A stretch of 64,000 nucleotides of DNA from Micromonospora saelicesensis (GCF_900091575.1 NZ_FMCR01000005.1:496001-560000); one strand, 5' to 3'. Counted from the first letter of the stretch, positions 52,830 to 61,843 are shown. Made by a program: numbers and translations. Notes: generated from the sequence alone by a model not told the origin.

Positions 52830-53915
52830 TCAGAGCCGTGAGGTGAAGGTGGCCAGGAAGCGGTGCGGGGTGACGACGGCGGCGTTGTCGAAGCAGATGA
52901 CGTCGACGTCGGCGTTTGTGGTGTACGTCCAGGGTTGGGTGAGGTGGCAGTAGTTGCTGCCGGTGCCCTGCGCCACCACCTGGGCGTGCGTCTCCTTGAG
53001 GCCGACCTGCGGGAAGGTCGCCAGGTAGCGGCCGGCGGGCGCCAGCGCCGCCACCGTGTTCGCACCGACACCGAGCACCGAGTTGTCGTTGGTCGGCCCG
53101 CCGACGGCGGTACCCAGGTAACCGAAGTGCGAGGGCGGGCCGAGGGAGCCGATCACCGGCCGCCGACGGTGGTACGAGAGGACGAAGTCGGTGTTGACGA
53201 ACGCGCCTGCCTGGTCGTAGCAGAAGACGTACACCTGGACACCGGTGCCGACCGCGCTCCAGGAGTTGACCTTGCAGCGGCGGGGACCGGCGTTCGGCTG
53301 CACGGCGGTGACCTGCACGTTGCCCGCGAGCAGCCCGGCCAATCCCACCCCGGGCAGCCGCACCAGGTACTGCCCGACGCCCAGCGGCCCGACCGTGTTC
53401 ACCACGCCCGTGGAGTTGTACGACTGCGCCACCAGGCCGCTGCTCCACTGCGCGTACGCGTGGGCGGTGCCGGCCGGCAGCACCCCCGAGCTGGTCGTCC
53501 AGAGCACTGTGAACGGAGTGTCATCGCGGGTGCCGCCCGGCTTGTGGCACTGCACGTCGACGATCTCGTCGGCGCCGGACTGGAACCACCGGACCACCTC
53601 GCAGTAGTGACCGGTCCGGTTCACCGGGGTCACGTGCGGCACACCCCGTGAGCTGGCACCTATCTGCGGGAAGCGGACCTGGAACCGGCCGGGCGCGAGC
53701 TTGATGCCGTCGGCCCAGGCGGCCGGGAACGCGGTCTTCCAGCTACCCCACTGCCGGCTGGTGTCCAGCACGGTCCAGGCCGGCACTGTGGGGTCCTTGA
53801 CGTACGCGAAGCCCCAGCGGTCGGCGGTGGCCGCCGCGGCCGGCGCCGGCGGCGCGAGCGCGCCGGCGGCCAGGACGGCGGCCAGTGCCGTGGTGACGAA
53901 CGATCGGAGACGCAT
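52830..53915 (-). CDS. Secreted protein made of three ~100-residue repeats
   Basis: A 361-residue protein, start ATG 53915 with GGAGGAA upstream. A signal peptide spans residues 1-~31. The rest consists of three homologous segments. Each has a beta motif of the form GRFQVRFPQIG, GQYLVRLPGVG or GRYLATFPQVG. About 35 residues later comes a Cys pair (YCEVV/VQCHK, RCKVN/VFCYD, YCHLT/VICFD), which suggests one disulphide per repeat. Each repeat ends in an aromatic-rich strand. I recognise no named domain. It may be an extracellular binding or adhesion protein. It has no clear operon partner. Confidence 0.8.
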   Translation of the reverse strand: MRLRSFVTTALAAVLAAGALAPPAPAAAATADRWGFAYVKDPTVPAWTVLDTSRQWGSWKTAFPAAWADGIKLAPGRFQVRFPQIGASSRGVPHVTPVNRTGHYCEVVRWFQSGADEIVDVQCHKPGGTRDDTPFTVLWTTSSGVLPAGTAHAYAQWSSGLVAQSYNSTGVVNTVGPLGVGQYLVRLPGVGLAGLLAGNVQVTAVQPNAGPRRCKVNSWSAVGTGVQVYVFCYDQAGAFVNTDFVLSYHRRRPVIGSLGPPSHFGYLGTAVGGPTNDNSVLGVGANTVAALAPAGRYLATFPQVGLKETHAQVVAQGTGSNYCHLTQPWTYTTNADVDVICFDNAAVVTPHRFLATFTSRL

Positions 53916-54101
53916 CTGTTCCTCCAGTCGACGCGAACATGTCGGAGAGGAGTGTGCGCGCAGTGATCCGATGGTCACAGTCGGCTACCTCGTGCTCTGG
54001 TGTCGGCTGTCCGCTACCCGTGACCGAACTTCTGAGCAGTGCCTCGACATCGGCGCCTGGGAGAGGTGGCCGCTGGAGAACTCGAAGGTAGTTGGCGTGC
54101 C

Positions 54102-54488
54102 ATGATCGATGGCGATGAGCACCAGGTGGAGTCCGAACGCCTTCTTCGGAAGGCCCGTCAACATCACCTGGCGCAGGTGAACGGTGTTCTTCGTCGTCCC
54201 GGAATGTATGGCAGGGACGAGATGGCCGAGCGGCTTCTCCTGGAGGCGATGGCTGCCGTGGATGGGAGCCTGGCTCGGTGGCAATCGGAGTGTGATGGAC
54301 TGCGGGAACGCGACGCGTTCGCCCCGACGGGTGTCAGGGGTGCGTACTCGTACGTCCTGCCGGTTGAGGCACTGCGTGATGCCACTGCCTCGGTCTACGC
54401 CGAGATCGCCCATCGCCTCGGCTGGTTGGAGCTGGACCGGACGTTGGCCGAGCGCACCGGAGGGGCAGCTTCACCCCGGAAGGTGTGA
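54102..54488 (+). CDS. Hypothetical helical protein
   Basis: A 128-residue protein at ATG 54102. It is highly charged and helical (EHQVESERLLRKARQHHLAQ), with a conserved-looking RPGMYGRDEMAERLLLEAMAAVDG and an Ala-rich helix near the end (LRDATASVYAEIAHRLGWLE). Proteins with the MYGRDE...LLEAM segment recur in actinomycetes without known function. No membrane segment or signal peptide is seen. It is divergent from the three-repeat secreted protein gene, and the LtrA gene downstream is on the same strand but about 200 bp away. Confidence 0.65.
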   Translation: MIDGDEHQVESERLLRKARQHHLAQVNGVLRRPGMYGRDEMAERLLLEAMAAVDGSLARWQSECDGLRERDAFAPTGVRGAYSYVLPVEALRDATASVYAEIAHRLGWLELDRTLAERTGGAASPRKV

Positions 54489-54685
54489 GCCGTAGGCCGA
54501 CGGGCGATCGGTGTGGGCTTGGATCCAGCTGAAGACAGATGAGGGCTGCTGCCGCTGACCGCATCAGCCGAGACCCCAGGCGCCCTGGTGTGTGGCCCGC
54601 CGGCATTCTTGGCTTATCGACTCGACGACCTGCCCGGCGTGGTACCAATACCCAGACAGGCGAAGCCGGCAGGAATGGGCGGCCC

Positions 54686-55888
54686 ATGTCGACAAGGGCA
54701 GCAGTGCTGCTTCGAAAGCCTGGGCAACCGCAACGACCGAGCCTGCTGGAACTCTTCTTCGACCTGGTCTTCATCTTTGCCCTCAACCGGGTTTCGCAGC
54801 GGTTGGTCGAGGAGCTCACCGAGCAGCGAGTCGTCCTCATGGAGGCTGGCGAGACGCTGTTGTTGCTGCTGGCCTTCATGGTGCTGTGGTTCGTCACGGC
54901 ATGGGTCACCGACCTCTATGATCCGCAGCGGCCGCAGCTTCAGGTGCTGGTCTACACGGCCATGCTCGGGGCGCTGGTGATGGCAGTCGCGGTGCCGCAG
55001 GCGTTCGGGGACAGAAGTCTGGCCTTCGCTGGCGCGTACGTCGCCGTCCACATCGTTCGTGGGCTGATCATCGTGCCGCTACTGCGTGGCCACGAAGCTC
55101 AGCGCCGAGCGGCCGGGGTGTTCTTCTGGTTCGCGTTGTCGGCCGTGCCGTGGATCGCCGGCGCGATCGTGACGGATCTGGCCCGCAGCCTGTTGTGGAC
55201 GCTCGCGATCGCCATCGACGGCGCGGCACTGCTGCTGTTCTACCCCGCGCCGTGGTCCCGCCCCACCCAACGGCAGTGGCCCGTTCTGGCCGAATACCTG
55301 TCTGAGCGCTACCGACAATTCTTCATCATTGCGCTGGGCGAACTGATTTTGACGACCGGCTCGGCCTACAGCGACACATCGTTCCGGCAGGGCGGGGCCG
55401 CGGCAGCCTTCGCGGTTTCATTCATCACCACTGTGCTGCTGTTTCGCGTCTACGTCTTCAGGGCGGGTCAGCTGTTGCCCGAAGCCATCAGAGCCGCCGC
55501 TGAGCCAGCGCACCTCATCCGGGAGGCTTTCCTCGCGCACGTACTCATGGTGGCCGGGATCGTCGCCGTCGCCGTCGGATACGAAATCGTGATCGAACAT
55601 CCGTTCGGGCACACCAACGCGGCGTGGATCCTCGTTGTCCTCGGCGGACCGATGCTCTTCCTGATCGGGCGGGCCCTGGTGGAACATGCCGTATTCGCCC
55701 GGGTGTCCCGCTCCCGGATCATCGGCGCTCTGGCGCTTGCCGGCGCCTCGCCGTTCATGATCCTTCTGCCGCCGCTGGCGGTGGCCGTCACCGCCGTCAT
55801 CGTCCTCGCCGGCATCGCCGCTTCCGACGCCGCCCACGCCCGGGGAAAACCGCCCGAACGGCCGCACCCGGCCAACTCCAGGCAGTGA
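54686..55888 (+). CDS. LtrA-family membrane protein, second copy
   Basis: A 400-residue LtrA protein, start ATG 54686. It has the opening FFDLVFIFALNRVSQRLVEE and the later ERYRQFFIIALGELILTTGS, followed by RVYVFRAGQLLPEA, in about ten membrane helices. It aligns along its length with the LtrA gene at 20.4 kb but is clearly diverged, so it is an ancient paralogue and not a recent duplicate. The frame continues upstream without a good start. The function of the family is unknown. Confidence 0.9.
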   Translation: MSTRAAVLLRKPGQPQRPSLLELFFDLVFIFALNRVSQRLVEELTEQRVVLMEAGETLLLLLAFMVLWFVTAWVTDLYDPQRPQLQVLVYTAMLGALVMAVAVPQAFGDRSLAFAGAYVAVHIVRGLIIVPLLRGHEAQRRAAGVFFWFALSAVPWIAGAIVTDLARSLLWTLAIAIDGAALLLFYPAPWSRPTQRQWPVLAEYLSERYRQFFIIALGELILTTGSAYSDTSFRQGGAAAAFAVSFITTVLLFRVYVFRAGQLLPEAIRAAAEPAHLIREAFLAHVLMVAGIVAVAVGYEIVIEHPFGHTNAAWILVVLGGPMLFLIGRALVEHAVFARVSRSRIIGALALAGASPFMILLPPLAVAVTAVIVLAGIAASDAAHARGKPPERPHPANSRQ

Positions 55889-55902
55889 GCGGCGGACGCG
55901 CC

Positions 55903-56583
55903 CTAGCTTCGAGGAAGCACGGTGATGGCCACGACGGCACTGTTGACGACGGTGGCCGTCACGGTGCGGGTGACGGCCGCCGCCGCGGCGTCGGCACCCC
56001 AGTTGCCCCGCTCGAGTTCCTTGGCTCGGCTGATCACCGATGACGTCCACGGGATCTCGCGGTGGAACTGCGGGAGCGTTCCGCTCGCCGAGAGCAGCGC
56101 CGCGAGCGCGGCGACACGGGCCTGCGGCTCCGCACCGTCCACGAGGACCCGACGCACGTCGGCGAGCAGGCGGGCCCGTCGTTCGGTCCTGCCCTCCCGC
56201 AGGGCTGTCGTCCGGAACAGGCCGAGCACCTTACGGGGCTCCTGGTCGATGTCGCCTCGCGCAATGAGCCGCTCCAACACCGGCTTGCGCAGGGCTGGAC
56301 CGATCGCGGCCAGGGCCGTCTGCACCCCCCTTGGTTTCTCGGCGAGGTAGTCCCACGCCGGACGCAGGAGACCATCCGATGGTGGGTGGCCCGACACGCT
56401 CCGGAGCCGCTCCCGGTCCGTCGTTGTCAGGTGGTCGCCGAGGGCGAGGTCCGCGAGGACGGCGCCGCCGAGGACGTAGAAGAGGGTGTTCTCTCCCGCG
56501 ATGGTCCCGGACCTGGGTTGGAACAGGAGCAGCAGGAGATCTTCCACCAGGGTCGGCGCGTCCGACAGGGCTTCGGTGGTCAT
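55903..56583 (-). CDS. GPP34 (GOLPH3-like) family protein
   Basis: A 226-residue soluble helical protein of the GPP34 family: LVEDLLLLLFQPRSG, VLGGAVLADLAL, a DGLLRPAWDYLAEKP loop, RKPVLERLIARGDI and a C-terminal hydrophobic helix. In eukaryotes GOLPH3 binds PI4P; bacterial copies are uncharacterised and are common in actinomycetes. The start overlaps the ABC permease stop as ATGA, so it is the third gene of an operon with the ABC exporter. Confidence 0.88.
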   Translation of the reverse strand: MTTEALSDAPTLVEDLLLLLFQPRSGTIAGENTLFYVLGGAVLADLALGDHLTTTDRERLRSVSGHPPSDGLLRPAWDYLAEKPRGVQTALAAIGPALRKPVLERLIARGDIDQEPRKVLGLFRTTALREGRTERRARLLADVRRVLVDGAEPQARVAALAALLSASGTLPQFHREIPWTSSVISRAKELERGNWGADAAAAAVTRTVTATVVNSAVVAITVLPRS

Positions 56584-57299
56584 CGGCGGGGCTCCCAGCG
56601 GAAGAGTCGGGTGGCCAGGGCGACGGCGACGACGACCCAGCCGAGCGTGGGCGCGAGCAGGAGCAGGGAGTCGGTCACGGCGACGCCGCCGTTCCAGGCG
56701 TTCATGGTCAGTTCGGTGGCCGCGCCACCGGGCAGCAGCCGCTTGAGCCAGGCGAGGTTCTCGGTGCCGGAGATTCCCACCCAGCTGGCCATGGCGATCA
56801 CGCCGAGGGTAACGGGCAGGGTGGTGACCTGGGCGTGTTCGGGAGAGTTGGTCAGCCCGGCCGTGGCCAGCGCCAGGCCGATCATCATGGCCACGGTCGC
56901 GAGGACCGCCACCACCAGCAGGGCGACGTTCGCCGGTCCGCCGGCGACCACGGCCAGGGCGGTCAGGATCGCGGTCACCTGCACCACGGCGAGAAGGAGT
57001 ACGGGCAGCAGCAGGCCGGCGAGAATACCGGCGTCGCCTTCGGCGGTGGAGCGCAGACGCTTGAGGAAGAGATTCTGTCGCCGGGAGGCCAGGGTGGTGA
57101 CGGCGGTGGCGTAGAGCCCGAACGCGGCGACCGTGAACACGACGATCGCGGCGATGTAGCCGAGGCTCCCGATGGCGGCGTAGGTCTCGTGCTGACGGAC
57201 GAAGAACGCACAGACCGCGACCGGGATGATGAGGCTGGTGATCAGCACCAGCCGGTTGCGGAAGATCTGGATCAGTTCGCTGGACGCGATGGACAACAC
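56580..57299 (-). CDS. ABC transporter permease
   Basis: About 239 residues from GTG 57299, which has GAGGAG seven bases upstream; a TTG start at 57329 has no such site. Six hydrophobic segments are seen (LITSLIIPVAVCAFF, IAAIVVFTVAAFGLY, ILAGLLLPVLLLAVV and others), typical of ABC-2 type exporters. It follows the ATP-binding protein gene by 26 bp and is coupled to the GPP34 gene downstream. It probably exports a peptide or lipid under control of the divergent two-component system (inference). Confidence 0.88.
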   Translation of the reverse strand: MLSIASSELIQIFRNRLVLITSLIIPVAVCAFFVRQHETYAAIGSLGYIAAIVVFTVAAFGLYATAVTTLASRRQNLFLKRLRSTAEGDAGILAGLLLPVLLLAVVQVTAILTALAVVAGGPANVALLVVAVLATVAMMIGLALATAGLTNSPEHAQVTTLPVTLGVIAMASWVGISGTENLAWLKRLLPGGAATELTMNAWNGGVAVTDSLLLLAPTLGWVVVAVALATRLFRWEPRR

Positions 57300-57325
57300 G
57301 GTGAGGCTCCTCGCGGAAGATCGAA

Positions 57326-58207
57326 TCAACTGTTGATGGCGCGGAAGACGTCGTCGAGCCGGGTCGGCCCTGCCGCCAGGTCCCGCAGTTCCACGGCGTG
57401 GTCGTGCGCCCAGCCGAGCAGGAGGTGCAGGTCCTTCTGCAGCTCGAAGGTCTCGACCGTGACCTTTCCGTCCGCGTCGACGGCGGCCCGCACCGGCAGC
57501 GTCGGCGCCGGTGTCGGGAGGGAGAAGCGGATGACCGCGGGCAGGGTGCGGGTCAGCTCGGAGACGGTGCCTTCCCGGTGGAAGGCACCCTCGTGCATCA
57601 GCCCGATCCGGTCCGCGCGTTGTTGTGCCTCCTCCAGGTAGTGCGTGGTGAGCACGATGGTCGCGCCGTTCTCCCGGAGCCGGTCCACCGTCGTCCAGAC
57701 GGCGTCGCGGGACTGAATGTCGAGGCCGGTGGTCGGCTCGTCCAGGAAGATCAGCTCCGGGGTGCCGTAGACCGCGGTGGCGAAGTCGAGCCGCCGCTTC
57801 TCCCCGCCGGACAGCTGCGACACCTTGCGGCCGGCTCGGCCGGTGAGGTCGACAAGGTCGAGCACCCGGTCGACGTCGTCGGTGCGTCGGGTGAGCCGAC
57901 CGACCAGACCGACGGACTCACGGACGGTGAGGTCCGGGGAGAATCCGCTCTCCTGGAGCATGACCCCCATTCGGGGACGTACCGCTCGCCGGTCGTCGGG
58001 GCTGTGCCCGAAGACGCGCACGGTGCCCGAGGTTGGCCTCCGGTGTCCCTCGACAACCTCCAGGGTCGAGGTTTTTCCGGCTCCGTTGGTGCCCAGCAGT
58101 GCGTAGAGCTCGCCGGGTCGTACCTCGAAGGAGAGGTCCTTGACGGCGTGGAAGTCGCCGTAGGTGAGGTTCAGCCGTTCGACTTCGATGACGGGTGTGG
58201 TGGACAT
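57326..58207 (-). CDS. ABC transporter ATP-binding protein
   Basis: A 293-residue ATPase starting at ATG 58207. It has Walker A GTNGAGKTS, the ABC signature LSGGEKRRLDFA, Walker B ELIFLDEPTTGLD and the switch His in VLTTHYLEEA. The C-terminal ~60 residues form the drug-exporter-type extension (PTRLDDVFRAI near the end). It is the first gene of the exporter operon. A palindromic site lies between it and the divergent histidine kinase gene, so expression is probably set by that two-component system. Confidence 0.93.
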   Translation of the reverse strand: MSTTPVIEVERLNLTYGDFHAVKDLSFEVRPGELYALLGTNGAGKTSTLEVVEGHRRPTSGTVRVFGHSPDDRRAVRPRMGVMLQESGFSPDLTVRESVGLVGRLTRRTDDVDRVLDLVDLTGRAGRKVSQLSGGEKRRLDFATAVYGTPELIFLDEPTTGLDIQSRDAVWTTVDRLRENGATIVLTTHYLEEAQQRADRIGLMHEGAFHREGTVSELTRTLPAVIRFSLPTPAPTLPVRAAVDADGKVTVETFELQKDLHLLLGWAHDHAVELRDLAAGPTRLDDVFRAINS

Positions 58208-58240
58208 GCACCAATGACAGCGCGGGCGCGGCCGACCCGT

Positions 58241-58282
58241 CAGTGGCACCACGTCATCACCACATGTGACGTGGTGTCACTG
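58241..58282. promoter_or_regulatory. Dyad operator candidate between ABC exporter and two-component system
   Basis: Two 16-base arms (58241-58256 CAGTGGCACCACGTCA and 58267-58282) are inverted with one mismatch around a 10-base spacer. The site is central to the divergent promoters, which is the layout of a response-regulator binding site. Confidence 0.6.
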
Positions 58283-58311
58283 GTCGTGGCCCCGGGCTGC
58301 CGGATACTGAG

Positions 58312-59469
58312 GTGGTGACCGGGAGATCGCCACGCTTCACCGAGTCGACGCAGGGAAGGCTGCGCCGGCTCAACCTGGCCACGTCACTGCCGCCGGTGGT
58401 GTTCGCCGCGGTGGTCCTGCTCTACACCGACGCGCGTACCTGGTGGCACGTCGTCGTCCTGGCGCCGGGGGCCGTGGCGGCCGTGGTGGCCTTCGAACGG
58501 TGGACGGCCAACGACCTCGCCCGGGTCGCGCTGCCCTGTCTGGTCGTTGCGGCAGCGGTCTGGCCGCTCGGGGTCCTGGTGACCGGCAGCCCCAACGCCT
58601 ACTGGGGTGTCTGCGCCGTAGGTTCGCTTGCCCTGCGCGAGGTGCGACGACGCCGGAAGCTGGTGATGGCCGGGCTGTTCGGCTACGTCGCCGCCGTCGG
58701 CGCGGCACGGCTGCTGGTGCAGCGGGACGACATCGGTCACGTCCTGGTCACCTACGTTCTCATCCCGACCGTCCTCACCGTCGTCGTGACGGTCTTCACC
58801 GTGGTGGGCGAGCGGTTCTACGACCTCATCCGGGAACTCGAACAGACTCGGGAACGCGAGGCGGAGCTGGCCGTGGTCCGGGAGCGCGTGCGGTTCGCCA
58901 GCGACCTGCACGACATTCAGGGCCACACCCTGCACGTGGTCAAGCTGAAGATCGCCCTGGCCCAGCGACTGCTGCTCCGCGACACCGCTCGGGCGGAGAA
59001 GGAGCTGCGGGAGACGTACACGCTGGTCAGCGACACCATCGCGCAGACCAAGGAACTCGCCTACGCGCAACGGCGGCTCAACCTCACCGCCGAGATGGAG
59101 AACGCGAAGAACCTGTTCGAGGCCGCCGGCATCCGGGTCCGGGTGACCCGGGAGGCCGAGGTCGATGCCCGCGCCAGCGAACTGCTCGGGCAGGTGCTGC
59201 GCGAGACGACCACGAACATCCTGCGGCACGCGCAGGCCACCCAGGTGCAGATCACGCTCGCCGCGTCGGGCATCACCATCGTCAACGACGGCGTGACCGC
59301 CACCACGCCCCCGGAGCTCAGGGGACTGGCGGCACTGAGGCAACGGGTGGCGGGCGACGGGGGTGAGCTGACCGTGGAACAGGAGGACGGGCGGTTCCTG
59401 ACCGCCGCGGTCCTCCCACCCGCTCGGGCCGACGCGGCCCCGAGGGTCGGCGGGAAGGACGGCCGATGA
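58312..59469 (+). CDS. Histidine kinase (DesK/NarX type)
   Basis: A 385-residue sensor kinase starting at GTG 58312 or 58315. Four or five membrane helices occupy residues ~20-165. The HisKA_3 dimerisation region has the phosphorylation His200 in RFASDLHDIQGHTLHVVK. The C-terminal ATPase domain shows the N-box RETTTNILRHAQA, the G1-like ITIVNDG and a late G-box (LRGLAALRQRVAGDGGELT). The overlap with the response regulator start as ATGA shows a coupled pair. The membrane-embedded sensor without a large extracellular loop resembles DesK-type kinases, which sense membrane or antibiotic stress. Confidence 0.92.
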   Translation: MVTGRSPRFTESTQGRLRRLNLATSLPPVVFAAVVLLYTDARTWWHVVVLAPGAVAAVVAFERWTANDLARVALPCLVVAAAVWPLGVLVTGSPNAYWGVCAVGSLALREVRRRRKLVMAGLFGYVAAVGAARLLVQRDDIGHVLVTYVLIPTVLTVVVTVFTVVGERFYDLIRELEQTREREAELAVVRERVRFASDLHDIQGHTLHVVKLKIALAQRLLLRDTARAEKELRETYTLVSDTIAQTKELAYAQRRLNLTAEMENAKNLFEAAGIRVRVTREAEVDARASELLGQVLRETTTNILRHAQATQVQITLAASGITIVNDGVTATTPPELRGLAALRQRVAGDGGELTVEQEDGRFLTAAVLPPARADAAPRVGGKDGR

Positions 59470-60068
59470 CCAGCATCGTGCTCGCCGACGACGAGGCGCT
59501 GCTGCGCACGGCCCTGGCCGCGCTGCTGCCGATGGAGGGCGACATCAGCGTTCTCGCCGAGGCGCAGGACGGCCGGACGGCGATCGCCGCCACCCTGCGG
59601 CACCGGCCCGACGTGCTGGTCATCGACCTGGAGATGCCGGGCGTGGACGGCCTGGGCGCGGTCGCCGAGATCCGCCGCGAGCGACCGGAGCAGGTGATCC
59701 TCATGCTGACCCGACATGCCCGCCCCGGCGTGCTGCGCAAGGCGCTGAAGCTCGGCGTCCAGGGCTTCGTCAGCAAGTCCGCCGAGCCAGCCCACATCGC
59801 CTCGGTCATCGCCACCCTGCATTCGGGAAAGCGCTGGATCGACCCGGACGTGTCCGTGCTCGCCGTCACCGAGGACTGCCCCCTCACCGACCGTGAAGCC
59901 GACGTCCTGCGGGTCACCGGCGAGGGCTACTCGGTCGCCGACATCGCCGCTCGGCTCCACCTCGCTCCGGGTACCGTCCGCAACTACCTCTCCAATGCGA
60001 TGCGCAAGACTCAGACCCGGACCCGCCACGAAGCGGCCCGCTACGCCCGCGAACACGACTGGCTGTAG
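59466..60068 (+). CDS. NarL/LuxR-family response regulator
   Basis: A 200-residue regulator. The receiver domain has acidic residues at the start (ADDE), phospho-acceptor Asp54 in LVIDLEMPG, and Lys104 in GFVSKSAEP. A LuxR helix-turn-helix spans ~137-195 (LTDREADVLRVTGEGYSVADIAARL, then TVRNYLSNAM). It is the cognate partner of the kinase immediately upstream (ATGA overlap). The dyad between the kinase and the ABC exporter is its probable binding site (inference). Confidence 0.93.
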   Translation: MTSIVLADDEALLRTALAALLPMEGDISVLAEAQDGRTAIAATLRHRPDVLVIDLEMPGVDGLGAVAEIRRERPEQVILMLTRHARPGVLRKALKLGVQGFVSKSAEPAHIASVIATLHSGKRWIDPDVSVLAVTEDCPLTDREADVLRVTGEGYSVADIAARLHLAPGTVRNYLSNAMRKTQTRTRHEAARYAREHDWL

Positions 60069-60092
60069 AAGCGTCCACCGTCGCTCAAACCG

Positions 60093-60623
60093 TCAGTAGT
60101 CGGTGAAGGCATTGACCCAGGCGGGCAGCTGTTCGGACGGGAGGAAAGCCTGGAGGTCTCCGACTGTCTGTGTCGCCGTGCCCCACACCTCGTACGGGCT
60201 CCCGGCGCTGATCGGGGTGCGGTCGTGCAGCAGTCCGTGGAGCAGCTCCAGGGTGATGGCATCCACCCGGCCGTGGAGCCGGGCGGTGTGCATCAACGCG
60301 AGCAGGCTCTGCCGGCGGGTCTCCGGATTCGGCGAGCGTAACCCGCGGGCGACCCTGGGCAGGACCGCGTCGGTGTCGGGGTTGTTGTAGACCAGAGCGA
60401 TCAGTGCGGCCCCGACGTGCTCTTCCCCGCGGTCGAAGGCCGCGTCGATGTCCGCGGGCTCCTGGCAGCGGTTGAGGTTGCTGGCCCGCTCCCAGTCAAG
60501 GTCGACGGGCTCGGCGTCGTCGCCCTCCGGGGCACTGTCGCCCGCGGCCGCATAGATCACCCGCCGAGTGTCCGCCAAGGCGGGCAGGACATCCAGCAGG
60601 GTGGCGGCGATTTCGCCTGCCAA
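60093..60623 (-). CDS. Hypothetical HEAT-like protein
   Basis: About 176 residues with a probable TTG start at 60623; the frame is open a further ten codons upstream to a stop at 60654, with no better start. The composition is helical, with repeated short helices (AALIALVYNNPDTDAVLPRVARGL, PETRRQSLLALMHTARL), which suggests HEAT-type repeats. No catalytic motif or membrane helix is seen, and no family is recognised. It is convergent with the response regulator gene (24 bp between the stops). Confidence 0.7.
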   Translation of the reverse strand: MAGEIAATLLDVLPALADTRRVIYAAAGDSAPEGDDAEPVDLDWERASNLNRCQEPADIDAAFDRGEEHVGAALIALVYNNPDTDAVLPRVARGLRSPNPETRRQSLLALMHTARLHGRVDAITLELLHGLLHDRTPISAGSPYEVWGTATQTVGDLQAFLPSEQLPAWVNAFTDY

Positions 60624-60726
60624 CCGGGGGACATCGTGTACGCCATCGACGGTCTACGGTGCTGACGTGGCAGCGGCATGCAGCACCAGCGCCGCTGATG
60701 TCCACAGCACACACGGGGGAGTATCC

Positions 60727-61221
60727 ATGGATCAGTCGTATGACTCCGTCGCCGCCTGGCGGACCGCCGGCGAGGCCGGTGACGCCGCCGGCGCGGTCGC
60801 CGCCCTCAGCCCCGATGTCACAGTGGTCTCGCCGATCACCGAGCAGTTCACCTTCCAGGGCCGCCAGCAGGTACGCACCTTGCTCGAAGTGGCCCTGGCC
60901 GCGATCGATGACATCACCTACACCGACCAGGTCGCCGAGGGCCGTACGGTGGCGCTCTTCTATGAGGCGCAGGTCGGCGCCGTGCGCCTCTACGAGGCCC
61001 AGCGACTGCGCCTGGGCGCCGACGGCCTGATCACTGACATCACCCTCTACGTCCGACCCTTGCCGGCGCTCACCCTGCTGATGGCTCGCCTCGGGCCCGA
61101 CCTGGCCCGACGCAACGGACAGCCGGGCCTGGCCCGGCTGATCCCGCTCGCCAGCGGCGCGATGCACTCGATGGCCGCCACCGGCGAACGGAGAATCATG
61201 CCGAGAGTGGCACCCCGGTAG
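60727..61221 (+). CDS. SnoaL-like (NTF2-fold) protein
   Basis: A 164-residue protein at ATG 60727 with GGGGGAG upstream. The N-terminal ~110 residues show the NTF2/SnoaL pattern: an Ala-rich helix (WRTAGEAGDAAGAVAALSPDVT), then FTFQGRQQVRTLLEVALAAIDD and alternating beta strands (RTVALFYEAQVGAVRLYEAQ, ITDITLYVRPL). Members include polyketide cyclases and limonene epoxide hydrolases, but many are only binding proteins. The C-terminal ~45 residues are an extension. No partner gene suggests a substrate. Confidence 0.78.
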   Translation: MDQSYDSVAAWRTAGEAGDAAGAVAALSPDVTVVSPITEQFTFQGRQQVRTLLEVALAAIDDITYTDQVAEGRTVALFYEAQVGAVRLYEAQRLRLGADGLITDITLYVRPLPALTLLMARLGPDLARRNGQPGLARLIPLASGAMHSMAATGERRIMPRVAPR

Positions 61222-61366
61222 CAGCAATCGCCGCCAGAACCCCCGCTGCCGATCGGAGGCGCCCTCGTCCAGCCGGGTTTGGTGCTCCCGCACCTCGCTC
61301 TCGTGGGGGAGTGGAACCCACCCAGGGCGGGAGGCGTCACGGTGCTGCGTTGGCGAGAGTGCTGGT

Positions 61367-61843
61367 ATGCAAGCTCTCAGAGGCCGTCCCTGGGCGTACG
61401 GTGCCTTGGCCTGGTTGATCTTCTTTGTGGTGTCCCACGTGATCCTGGTGTTCTTTCCTGGGCCCGATCCAACCGGTGACGGACCGTGGGGCATGAGGGC
61501 CTACGTGATCTTCAACGTGGTGCTCATCTCGATGTCGGCCATCGGAGCGGCCGTCGTTCTGGCCACGGTCCGTCCGCCGGCTCGACGTCTTCCCCGGTGG
61601 CTGCTTCTGACGCCACTGTTGTTCGGCAGCATCCTGCTCGTCTTCCGGGGTGTTCCAGGAATGGTCGAGAATTTGCTGATGGTCACCGGTATCCGTCGCG
61701 GTGGTTTCGTGGGGGTGGCGGACATCTCCACTGGCGAGTTCTGGACCGGCATCGGAATCAACACCTACTTCTTCGCAGGAGCAGTGCTGTTGGTTGGGAC
61801 AACCGTTTCGTACGGCCGACGATCAGCGAGCCCGTTTCGGTGA
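61367..61843 (+). CDS. Small four-helix membrane protein (possibly DUF3995)
   Basis: A 158-residue integral membrane protein with four hydrophobic helices (AYGALAWLIFFVVSHVILVFF, AYVIFNVVLISMSAIGAAVV, LLLTPLLFGSILLVF, NTYFFAGAVLLVGTTVS). The layout resembles DUF3995 proteins, a family of unknown function, but this is a weak match. Two short loops carry PDPTGDGPWG and GMVENLLMVTGI. Its 3' end overlaps the convergent barstar-like gene by about 21 bases. Confidence 0.7.
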   Translation: MQALRGRPWAYGALAWLIFFVVSHVILVFFPGPDPTGDGPWGMRAYVIFNVVLISMSAIGAAVVLATVRPPARRLPRWLLLTPLLFGSILLVFRGVPGMVENLLMVTGIRRGGFVGVADISTGEFWTGIGINTYFFAGAVLLVGTTVSYGRRSASPFR

